Program-made: the position numbers and the translations under genes | Assembly: GCA_003155705.1 (NCBI GenBank) | Contig: PMEC01000255.1 | Span: 1-14,366 of the forward strand | Length of the DNA: 14,366 nucleotides | Source: Bacteroidales bacterium | GTDB lineage: Bacteria; Bacteroidota; Bacteroidia; Bacteroidales; VadinHA17 | Reading direction: 5' to 3' | The notes under the pieces: generated by a model | Databases searched by the model: none | What the model was told of the DNA's origin: nothing | What the model saw: only the letters and a program-made list of their open reading frames with translations | Shown here: positions 8,896-14,366 of the stretch, in pieces | Numbering within the stretch: position 1 is the stretch's first letter | How the letters are laid out: every line of letters begins with the position of its first letter

Positions 8896-8905
8896 TTTAC
8901 GTAAA
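8896..8905. promoter_or_regulatory. Perfect 10-bp palindrome next to the -33 box
   Basis: TTTACGTAAA is its own reverse complement and lies one base upstream of the -33 TTTG of the efflux operon promoter. The position suits an operator or activator half of a dimeric regulator. No regulator gene is present in the window, so the binding protein is unknown, and a 10-bp palindrome in AT-rich DNA can occur by chance. Confidence 0.35.
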
Positions 8906-8906
8906 G

Positions 8907-8946
8907 AGTTTAAGCAGTTTAATAAAATCTTAACTATTAAAATCTT
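8907..8946. repeat. Two pairs of short direct repeats upstream of the efflux promoter
   Basis: AGTTTAA occurs at 8907-8913 and 8916-8922 (period 9). Directly after it, TAAAATCTT occurs at 8923-8931 and 8938-8946 (period 15). They sit about 15-55 bp upstream of the -33 box, where activators such as response regulators often bind tandem sites. Function is inferred from position only. Confidence 0.45.
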
Positions 8947-9035
8947 GAAATGAAAAAGGGATCTTTGGTTTTGAGCCTTTGGGGAAGAACTTGTTTCAGC
9001 TTTTATCGGATAGCAACAGCAGATTTAATCCGGTT

Positions 9036-9908
9036 TCATATAATATGATAGTTCTCGTAATATGTATTTATTCCCAGATATTTTTTCAAAAAGATCTTTG
9101 CTTTATACCTTAATGAAAGTCTGTTGAGTGAAACATCATATTGGAAATTCCAGTTCTTTCGTTCTATTCTCTCTTTCATCACCTGAGGGTGTGTTTCAGC
9201 AAATAAACTCAGTGCATCTATCGAAGAAAAATCAAACCCCTGATCAGACAATATTTTTTCTGGTAATTTCTTTTCGTTATAAAATGAATATGCATTTTCA
9301 ACCTTTTTCTTCATGGTCCCGGGTTCTTTCACCCATCCATAATGATAAACATATGCATCTACAGGCTTAACGTTCAGTTTTATGTTTTTCTCTTTTCTGA
9401 AACCCTGTGCATCTCTGTATGAGTAAATAGATTTATCATTTTTGATAACTCTTATTTCATGTCTGTACCAGTTAGGTGATATTCCAACATAATCATACGA
9501 TCCATAAAAGTGCAGATAATTGAATAACAGACCGTCAACCTGGATATCGTCTTTGAATCTTTCCATTGATAAATAAATATTATCCAGATATTTTTCATGG
9601 ATAACCTCATCTCCCTGGATATAAAATGCCCAGTCAGAATCGGCAGGAATTGCCTGGAAAGCCTTGTCTGTTTCCAAAGCAAAAACCCGGCCTCCTTTTT
9701 TCATTTCAGGCGAATCATCCCAAACAGTCTCAATTATGCTAATTTTTTGTTTATCAATGTTTTGAATAAGATCAATAGTATTATCATCTGATTTCCCAAC
9801 TGCTACCACAAAGTCATTACAAACCGGCAAAATAGATTTTATTGCTTCAACAACAGGATAATCATACTTAACTGCATTTCGGATAAAAGTAAAGCCCGTA
9901 ACTTTCAT
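9036..9908 (-). CDS. Glycosyltransferase, family 2-like (GT-A fold)
   Basis: A 290-residue soluble protein resembling family 2 glycosyltransferases that transfer a sugar from a nucleotide-sugar donor to a cell-surface glycan or lipid. The N terminus MKVTGFTFIRNAVKYDYPV is the usual beginning of this group. VVAVGKSDDNT around 34-44 fits the nucleotide-binding strand and loop, and FYIQGDEVIHE at 95-105 holds the acidic D-E motif that takes the place of DxD. No membrane helices or signal peptide are visible, so it probably acts at the inner face of the membrane. It is not part of a polysaccharide cluster here. It is separated from the gene upstream by 155 nt with a likely promoter of its own. 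Acceptor and sugar cannot be told from the sequence. Confidence 0.82.
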   Translation of the reverse strand: MKVTGFTFIRNAVKYDYPVVEAIKSILPVCNDFVVAVGKSDDNTIDLIQNIDKQKISIIETVWDDSPEMKKGGRVFALETDKAFQAIPADSDWAFYIQGDEVIHEKYLDNIYLSMERFKDDIQVDGLLFNYLHFYGSYDYVGISPNWYRHEIRVIKNDKSIYSYRDAQGFRKEKNIKLNVKPVDAYVYHYGWVKEPGTMKKKVENAYSFYNEKKLPEKILSDQGFDFSSIDALSLFAETHPQVMKERIERKNWNFQYDVSLNRLSLRYKAKIFLKKYLGINTYYENYHII

Positions 9909-9936
9909 TAATTATTAATTATCTGGTTTTATATTT

Positions 9937-9957
9937 CATTATCCAAAATCGATAATG
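9937..9957. repeat. Perfect 7-bp inverted repeat at the predicted transcription start
   Basis: CATTATC (9937-9943) and GATAATG (9951-9957) are exact reverse complements with a 7-nt loop. The element lies just downstream of the proposed -7 box for the glycosyltransferase gene. It would either bind a repressor across the start site or form a hairpin at the extreme 5' end of the mRNA. No U tract follows, so it is not a terminator. Confidence 0.5.
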
Positions 9958-9958
9958 T

Positions 9959-9986
9959 CAAATGTAGCAAGAAAAATATTTTCAAA
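9959..9986 (-). promoter_or_regulatory. Probable Bacteroidota-type promoter of the glycosyltransferase gene
   Basis: On the minus strand TTTG (9983-9986) precedes TACATTTG (9959-9966) by 16 nt. The -7 box is a full match to TAnnTTTG, but the spacing is shorter than the usual 17-23. The start of transcription would fall near 9952, about 45 nt before the ATG at 9908. Confidence 0.45.
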
Positions 9987-10063
9987 TGATGTCCTACCTG
10001 TAAATTATTTATATATGAATTTCTGGATCCCAGACTTTTATCAACTTATTATCAAGCCTGATA

Positions 10064-10867
10064 TCAATCATCCAGAATACTGATCTTTTGAGCACAATAT
10101 TTAAATAGATGAAAACCGGCGCCCGCTTCACCTGCAATTGAGAATAAGAGATCAGAATCCGTTATCCGGGTCGCACCTATTATATTCACTTTATTTTCAA
10201 ATAAAATATCAGGAATTATGCTGCTGGAAGGGCCTGTAACTACGACTTGTGTTTTAGGTGAAATTGACGACAACAAACCTTCAATAGTGTTGTTTACAAG
10301 TGTCAATCCGGTAATGATCACAATATCGGAAGCAGGCAAAATATTTGCATATTGTTCAGCCGGAATATAAAATTGTTTTTGTTCTTCGGAAAGCGCATTT
10401 TCATTTAATTCCAAAACATATAATTTATTATTGGTTTCCGATATTCTTTGAATGTAAGTCTGAAATCCACCGACTACTGTTATTGTTTTATTGGAATCTA
10501 ATTCAATAAGATCTATTGGATCGCAGTTTTCAATTATTCTGTAATCAGCGGTTGTGAGCAATTTTGAAGATATCGCATTCAGTACTGCGATTTTTAATGT
10601 ATCAATTGTATTAGACTTTTTGTTTGTTTCAAGCAGGGTGATCACATTTTGTCCCTTGATTTTCGAAGGTGAAAAATCTCCGAAGTCACGGTTTTTTTTA
10701 TCACAAAATGAATGAGAATCTGTCACAGAACTCGAAACACCACAACTACCATCTGACAGAAGAACTGCCGAAAGAAAAACACCAATTCTCACATCCGAAA
10801 TGGTCAGGTTTTCAATCTGATTTTTATATCTCGTTTTTAATAATGCGTAGGTCTTTTCTAAAATCAT
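10064..10867 (-). CDS. DUF4213/DUF364 protein, putative heavy-metal chelation
   Basis: A 267-residue cytoplasmic-looking protein without signal peptide or membrane helix. Its C-terminal half matches the DUF364 (PF04016) pattern: TVVGGFQTYIQRI around 130-142, LYVLELNE at 149-156, SDIVIITGLTLVNNTIEGLL at 180-199, VVVTGPSSSIIPDILFE at 208-224, and the closing GAGFHLFKYCAQKISIL. The N-terminal part, with SDGSCGVSSS at 38-47, fits the enolase-N-like DUF4213 domain. Work on the first structure of this family suggested heavy-metal chelation; no reaction is established. Possible ligands seen here are Cys42, Cys55, Cys115, Cys258, His52 and His253, but I cannot say which face the cleft. It begins 10 nt after the OmpA-family gene and follows the Co/Ni transporter genes on the same strand, which supports a metal-related role. 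Confidence 0.8.
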   Translation of the reverse strand: MILEKTYALLKTRYKNQIENLTISDVRIGVFLSAVLLSDGSCGVSSSVTDSHSFCDKKNRDFGDFSPSKIKGQNVITLLETNKKSNTIDTLKIAVLNAISSKLLTTADYRIIENCDPIDLIELDSNKTITVVGGFQTYIQRISETNNKLYVLELNENALSEEQKQFYIPAEQYANILPASDIVIITGLTLVNNTIEGLLSSISPKTQVVVTGPSSSIIPDILFENKVNIIGATRITDSDLLFSIAGEAGAGFHLFKYCAQKISILDD

Positions 10868-10877
10868 TTTTCAAATT

Positions 10878-11708
10878 CTACTGCTTTACCAACTCCACTC
10901 TGCGGTTTAAAGCCCTGCCCTCTTCCTTATCATTACTGGCAACTGGTGAAGTAGGTCCGTCTCCACAGGCTCTTAATCGTCCTTCATTTACCGAGTACTT
11001 CGATTTTAATTCGTTGACAACTGCAATGCTCCTTTCAATTGAAAGTTGCATGTTTGAAACGTAGTCTCCGACATTATCTGTATGCCCCACTACATAGAGT
11101 TTAAGATTAGGGTCCATTTTCAATAATTTCGAAATTTCCTGCAAAGTTGGTTGTGATTCAGGCTTCAATAATGATTTTCCGGTATCAAAATAAATGCCAT
11201 AAACAGCGACTTTGCCTGATTCCCTGATACTGTTTGCAAGACTGTTGGCATCAGCAACCACATCCTGATTCATTGCCTGTTTTTCGACAAGATTAATTCC
11301 GTATGAACCGCTGCCATTGGCACTGACATAAGCCCATACTTCCATACCATTCTTTGTAACTTTCAATACAACATCTTCCCCGGGATCCTGATATTCATAA
11401 ATGAGTTGCCCGCCTATTTTTTTCACAGCATTGATATAATTCCGTCCAATCTGCAGCGGACTTGGGGCCTGAACATTATTATTGAGGTCGTACAAAATTA
11501 AAAGATGGTGCCCCTCAACAACCTGCGTTTTCTCATGACTGATCCTGAATTCATATTTGTCAAATTGTACATCATCATATCTGTAAATATGATAACCTGG
11601 CATCCTGGTAAACAAGGCCGGATCTTTGCTGCCTTCCGCATCTTCCTGTGCAATTAAAGGTGCAATAGCAGCCAGCATAATAATAAATGAGAAAATAAGT
11701 TTTTGCAT
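10878..11708 (-). CDS. OmpA-family outer-membrane/periplasmic protein with DUF4892-like N-terminal domain
   Basis: Read from the ATG at 11708 (276 residues) because this gives a clean signal peptide, MQKLIFSFIIMLAAIAPLIA then QED. The in-frame ATG at 11735 adds nine residues that would spoil it. Residues about 30-150 form a mixed alpha/beta domain (GYHIYRYDDVQFDKYEFRI, then an EGHHLLILYDL segment) that recalls DUF4892-type domains. Residues about 168-276 are a complete OmpA C-terminal domain: YFDTGKSLLKPES, GHTDN (209-213, with the peptidoglycan-binding Asp211), LSIERS and the closing RALNRRVEL. The protein is therefore expected to hold on to peptidoglycan in the periplasm. No lipobox is present and no eight-strand barrel is visible. 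It lies 89 nt after cbiO and 10 nt before the DUF364 gene; whether it shares their function is unknown. Confidence 0.88.
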   Translation of the reverse strand: MQKLIFSFIIMLAAIAPLIAQEDAEGSKDPALFTRMPGYHIYRYDDVQFDKYEFRISHEKTQVVEGHHLLILYDLNNNVQAPSPLQIGRNYINAVKKIGGQLIYEYQDPGEDVVLKVTKNGMEVWAYVSANGSGSYGINLVEKQAMNQDVVADANSLANSIRESGKVAVYGIYFDTGKSLLKPESQPTLQEISKLLKMDPNLKLYVVGHTDNVGDYVSNMQLSIERSIAVVNELKSKYSVNEGRLRACGDGPTSPVASNDKEEGRALNRRVELVKQ

Positions 11709-11797
11709 AAGATTGTATATAATTAAGTAAGACAAGTTATTTATTGATTGTTTTTGAGTGTAATTTCTGAAATAAGTGGCATAAAATTAATAAAATT

Positions 11798-12607
11798 TCA
11801 ATGTTTATGAAAGACATAATGCGAATGATAATGTTTATGCTCCTCATTCCCATGTTTATGAACGTGCTCATGGACAAGGTTCACATTGATCAGAAGTTCT
11901 TCATCACCCAGAATATCCGAAGCAGTCCCGATTTTTCTAATAGTATGTTCATCAGAAAGTACTGCTACCCTGGGTTGAAGGTGTTCAATAAGGTCAAGCT
12001 GATGCGTGGTAAAAATGATAGTTTTACCTGCATGGTTTAGTTCAAGCAGGAGTTCGATGAAAAATGTCTGCGTTCTTGGATCAAGACTTGAAAGAGGTTC
12101 GTCAATAAGCAGAATATCAGGATTCATTGTAAGAACTGATGCTATGGCGACCCTTTTCTTTTCTCCTCCTGATAGCATATAGACGGGACGCTCTCTCAGG
12201 TATCCGATACCAAGATATGATAAAGTCTGCTCAGCTCGTTCCATTGCCTCATCAAGAGAAAGGTTGAGTTGCAAGGGGCCAAATAAAAGTTCATCAAATA
12301 CTGTTGGACAAAATAATTGTATATCGGGATTCTGAAAAATATAGCCCATGCGCTGCCGGAACTGGACTCCGAAGTTTTTATCTCTCAGGGATTTTTCAGT
12401 TACAGGATTTTGGTCCAATAAAACTTCTCCTGAATCAGGAAATATAAGTGCATTAATAATATGCAGCAAGGTTGATTTACCGCTTCCATTCAGACCGATA
12501 ACAGAAAACATTTCACCTTTTTTAACTGAGAGGTTAATATTTCTAAGAGCCGGAATTTTGCTAAAATATGAATAATCAATATTTTTCAAAGAAATAATAT
12601 CTTCCAT
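11798..12607 (-). CDS. cbiO: Co/Ni ECF transporter ATPase with His-rich C-terminal tail
   Basis: A 269-residue ABC ATPase that should drive uptake of Co2+ or Ni2+ with CbiQ and CbiM. All motifs are intact: Walker A GLNGSGKST (38-46), Q-loop Gln92 in FQNPD, signature LSGGE (145-149), Walker B ILLIDE (165-170), D-loop SSLD (173-176) and switch His202. The last 24 residues (246-269) hold ten histidines in HxH steps, including three HKH units written with the same 9-mer CATAAACAT. Such tails bind transition metals in other nickel proteins, and I recall similar tails on some CbiO/NikO proteins, so storage, sensing or delivery of the metal is a reasonable inference. It starts 5 nt after the cbiQ stop, behind a run of eight A on the coding strand. 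Nickel versus cobalt cannot be decided. Confidence 0.93.
   Translation of the reverse strand: MEDIISLKNIDYSYFSKIPALRNINLSVKKGEMFSVIGLNGSGKSTLLHIINALIFPDSGEVLLDQNPVTEKSLRDKNFGVQFRQRMGYIFQNPDIQLFCPTVFDELLFGPLQLNLSLDEAMERAEQTLSYLGIGYLRERPVYMLSGGEKKRVAIASVLTMNPDILLIDEPLSSLDPRTQTFFIELLLELNHAGKTIIFTTHQLDLIEHLQPRVAVLSDEHTIRKIGTASDILGDEELLINVNLVHEHVHKHGNEEHKHYHSHYVFHKH
11801..11860 (-). repeat. Threefold CATAAACAT repeat coding for HKH units
   Basis: The 9-mer ATGTTTATG on the plus strand (CATAAACAT in the coding direction) occurs at 11801-11809, 11831-11839 and 11852-11860 within the His-rich tail of cbiO. Identical codon use in all three copies suggests growth by local duplication or slippage, though short His-Lys-His units offer few codon options. 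Confidence 0.6.
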
Positions 12608-12612
12608 TTTTT

Positions 12613-13539
12613 TTAGAATAAGATAACAACAATGCCTGATGCAAGAATAATAACCAGAGCAACTAAATCCATAACATTTATGCGATGTTGTGAGTGCAGC
12701 TTTATTTTTCCATGGTAGCCTCTGGATACCATTGCATAATAAGTACTTTCATAAATTATCATCGATCTTTTAAAAATAAAAAATATCCTTCCGCTGATCA
12801 GTATTCTGATATTCTTGCTTTTAATATTGCCCGAAAGCCTTGATTTCAAAGCAAAGTAGGTTTCTTCAATTGCCCGGGAAAGAATAAAAATAAATTTGTA
12901 CGCAAGTGAAATGATCATAAGGAATATATCTGGTACTCCGATCATTTTGAAAGACTTGATAAATGAGGGGAAAGGTGTTGTAAAAACAATCAGCAGTGCA
13001 AATGAAACAGAATTAAGTACTCTTAGAAAAACCAGTAATACTACCTGAATTCCATTCTGAGTAAATCCTATATTTTCAGGGATATAATAAATCCAGAAAT
13101 GCAGAGGTTTATTAAAGGAAATAAGTTTAAAAATAACTTTGCCGGGAGTTATAATATTGAGAGAAGCCGGTAATACAATAAGAAAGCCGAATATAAGCGC
13201 GATAAAAAATATTTTCCTGTAGATCTGGAAAACCTTTAATCCTGTCAAAAGGTAAAATGAAAAAATAAAAGCTGTTATAAGTACTTGTGCCGCAGGGTTA
13301 CTCACAAAACTAATCACTACCGCCATATAAATCAACGAAATGAGTTTTACATGCGGATTGATCTTTTGGATAAAACCTTCTTTTGCTGCACTTTCTGCCT
13401 GAAGATATATAGATTTTACGGCGTTGGCTGAGTTTAATATTGTCTTGTCAAGAAAGGAAAGTTTTACTTTTGTTATTTCTTTCGACCTGATTTTAATGTC
13501 ATCAGGCTGAAGTAAATATAAGGGGATCTTATTTCTCAT
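12613..13539 (-). CDS. cbiQ: Co/Ni ECF transporter transmembrane coupling protein (CbiQ/EcfT)
   Basis: A 308-residue membrane protein that links the metal-binding CbiM to the CbiO ATPase. A cytoplasmic N-terminal stretch of about 60 residues, longer than in short CbiQ proteins, leads to KINPHVKLISLIY (59-71), the usual entry to the first helix. About five or six membrane helices follow. Near the C-terminal third are the two coupling motifs that contact the ATPase: the first is degenerate (ALKSRLSGN, 230-238), the second is canonical (AMVSRGYHGK, 269-278). A last helix covers about 288-308. Its ATG lies inside the end of the preceding small gene (11-nt overlap) with no Shine-Dalgarno, so translation is probably coupled. 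cbiO follows after 5 nt. Confidence 0.9.
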   Translation of the reverse strand: MRNKIPLYLLQPDDIKIRSKEITKVKLSFLDKTILNSANAVKSIYLQAESAAKEGFIQKINPHVKLISLIYMAVVISFVSNPAAQVLITAFIFSFYLLTGLKVFQIYRKIFFIALIFGFLIVLPASLNIITPGKVIFKLISFNKPLHFWIYYIPENIGFTQNGIQVVLLVFLRVLNSVSFALLIVFTTPFPSFIKSFKMIGVPDIFLMIISLAYKFIFILSRAIEETYFALKSRLSGNIKSKNIRILISGRIFFIFKRSMIIYESTYYAMVSRGYHGKIKLHSQHRINVMDLVALVIILASGIVVILF

Positions 13540-13870
13540 TCCGGACGATTAACCTGGAAATTATCAACATCACAACATACGTCACAGTCGCTCCGATTAT
13601 TCCCGAAACAATATAATATCCTGATTGATGAACAACAGATTTATCCTGATTATTAATGCTGTAATCAGTGAAAGGCGCTTTCCATACAGTTGAATATTTT
13701 GCCAGTCCCTGAGGCACATAACCTACCAGCTCCTTCATTGTCTGTGCCGACCACTCACCCCAGGCCCTGCCGGCATTAAAATACATCGGAAGCAGTATTC
13801 CGATTGGTGCTAAGAGACATAACGCAAGAAGGATTATAAGAATTTTCTTCTGAAGCTTATCCAGTTTCAT
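13529..13870 (-). CDS. Small CbiN/PDGLE-like subunit of the Co/Ni transporter
   Basis: Read from the ATG at 13870 (113 residues), because a near-ideal Shine-Dalgarno AGGAGG sits 5 nt before it; the in-frame ATG at 13894 has no such site. Two membrane helices (about 9-30 and 86-107) flank a periplasmic loop of roughly 55 residues. The loop ends with WKAPFTDYSI (63-72) followed by a helix starting GYYIVSGIIG, the arrangement of PDGLE-domain/CbiN proteins that assist metal loading by CbiM. The name-giving P-D-G-L-E is not conserved; VPQGL at about 52-56 may be its remnant. It overlaps the end of cbiM by 14 nt and the start of cbiQ by 11 nt, so the position in the operon is exactly that of cbiN. 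Confidence 0.75.
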   Translation of the reverse strand: MKLDKLQKKILIILLALCLLAPIGILLPMYFNAGRAWGEWSAQTMKELVGYVPQGLAKYSTVWKAPFTDYSINNQDKSVVHQSGYYIVSGIIGATVTYVVMLIISRLIVRNEK

Positions 13871-14366
13871 CTTTACCTCCTTTCCTGAAAGCATAAATCA
13901 TACCGGGTTCACTTTTTAGAAAATAGCTTACAATTATCGCGGTAATGATTCCTTCGACAATGCCAAAAAACAGGAGATGCTCAATAGCCATCGCGGGAAT
14001 TGCAATGCTAAGGTTATAAGGGCAATACAAGGCTTTTCCATCAGCTGTGGATGCAATCATAGGCTGTATGCCTAATTCAATGGATGTAAGTATTGCCGCT
14101 GTGACCAGGCTCAGATATCCTGAGATAAATGCAGCAAACGACACTCTTGTTTTTTTCCCTGGTCCATTGCTTACAAGTTTAAAAATGTAATATGCTGTAA
14201 ATGACATAAAGACGGCCATGTTGAAGCAGTTGGCTCCAATAGCCGTAATTCCGCCATCGCCAAAAATAAATGCCTGTATTATCAATGCTACCGATACGGC
14301 AATTATGGCTGCCCATGGACCAAAAAGTATAGCAATAACGGCAGACCCTACCGCATGACCGGTAGT
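13857..14366 (-). CDS. cbiM: Co/Ni ECF transporter substrate-binding membrane protein, C-terminal part (CbiM/NikM)
   Basis: The frame is open to the right edge (first codons read T-T-G-H-A-V-G-S-A), so the gene is cut and 169 residues of the C-terminal part are visible. The TTG at 14285 is internal. The segment ILFGPWAA, then QAFIFGDGGITAIGANCFNM, is the most conserved stretch of CbiM/NikM, the membrane S-component that binds Co2+ or Ni2+. The metal-binding N terminus (Met-His...) lies beyond the window and cannot be checked. Four or five membrane helices follow, ending with EHLLFFGIVEGIITAIIVSYF. It is followed by the CbiN-like gene (14-nt overlap), cbiQ and cbiO, so a full transporter is encoded. 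Any riboswitch or NikR site would be upstream, outside the window. Confidence 0.93.
   Translation of the reverse strand, partial: TTGHAVGSAVIAILFGPWAAIIAVSVALIIQAFIFGDGGITAIGANCFNMAVFMSFTAYYIFKLVSNGPGKKTRVSFAAFISGYLSLVTAAILTSIELGIQPMIASTADGKALYCPYNLSIAIPAMAIEHLLFFGIVEGIITAIIVSYFLKSEPGMIYAFRKGGKDETG
13876..13881 (-). promoter_or_regulatory. Strong Shine-Dalgarno AGGAGG before the CbiN-like gene
   Basis: On the minus strand AGGAGG is followed by TAAAG and then ATG (13868-13870), a perfect site and spacing. It is the only such site I noticed before a gene in this window, where most starts have none. It decides the start and lies inside the cbiM coding region. Confidence 0.85.

Larger units (their letters stand above)
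8749..9035. other. Intergenic control region between glycosyltransferase and efflux operon
   Basis: A 287-nt gap without a supportable gene, the longest in the window. From right to left it holds the 3' flank of the glycosyltransferase gene with no convincing terminator, the direct repeats, the palindrome, the efflux promoter, and a leader of about 110 nt. The leader has a weak stem (ACAGC near 8848-8852 with GCTGT near 8829-8833) and two tiny reading frames at 8801-8823. Confidence 0.6.

Noticed and set aside
8950..9048. Short plus-strand frame starting MKKGSLVLSLWGRT (32 codons)
   Set aside because: Overlaps the end of the glycosyltransferase gene on the other strand, has no ribosome site or promoter and no recognisable content.
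10022..10034. Hairpin TCTGG-ATC-CCAGA downstream of the DUF364 gene as a terminator
   Set aside because: Only five base pairs with a 3-nt loop and no U tract on the transcribed strand.
11709..11797. Promoter for the OmpA-family gene
   Set aside because: No TTTG / TAnnTTTG pair with acceptable spacing could be found in the AT-rich gap, so none is called.
11801..12040. Plus-strand reading frame with a Met-rich start opposite the end of cbiO
   Set aside because: The methionines are ATG complements of the CAT histidine codons in the cbiO tail; it is a shadow of that gene.

Overview
This 14.4 kb window looks like chromosomal DNA of a low-GC member of the Bacteroidota. The evidence is protein character: a Bacteroidota-type RND permease, a lipoprotein adaptor, and an OmpA-family protein with an unusual N-terminal domain. 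Two promoters also fit the Bacteroidota TTTG / TAnnTTTG pattern, and Shine-Dalgarno sequences are mostly absent. I saw no tRNA, rRNA, CRISPR array, transposase or phage gene. The assignment is from pattern recognition, not a database search.

Left block (1-2717, plus strand): the end of an outer-membrane beta-barrel protein, then a ZnuA/TroA-type metal-binding protein and a ZnuB-type membrane permease. Together they read as a zinc (or Mn/Fe) uptake system with its own outer-membrane component. The ABC ATPase such a transporter needs is not between or after the other subunits, so it must lie upstream of the window or elsewhere.

Middle block (2759-8748, minus strand, convergent with the zinc genes): a complete tripartite RND efflux operon transcribed tolC-like, then adaptor, then RND permease. 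A good Bacteroidota promoter lies at 8863-8894. Just upstream of it are a perfect 10-bp palindrome and two pairs of direct repeats that may be regulator sites. The permease keeps the Asp-Asp pair of the proton relay at 407-408, as in drug/organic-compound pumps rather than CusA-type metal pumps.

Right block (9036-14366, minus strand): a Co/Ni ECF transporter cluster, cbiM (cut by the window edge), a CbiN/PDGLE-like small membrane protein, cbiQ and cbiO. These genes overlap or nearly touch. CbiO ends in a tail with ten histidines in 24 residues. Downstream on the same strand come an OmpA-family protein, a DUF4213/DUF364 protein (a family suspected of heavy-metal chelation) 10 nt after it, and a family 2-like glycosyltransferase with its own likely promoter.

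The common thread of the two flanks is transition-metal acquisition. The points most worth following are the ATPase-less zinc operon, the DUF364 gene beside the Co/Ni transporter, the His-rich CbiO tail, and the repeat-rich control region of the efflux operon. Nothing here can be claimed as a wholly new system from sequence alone.
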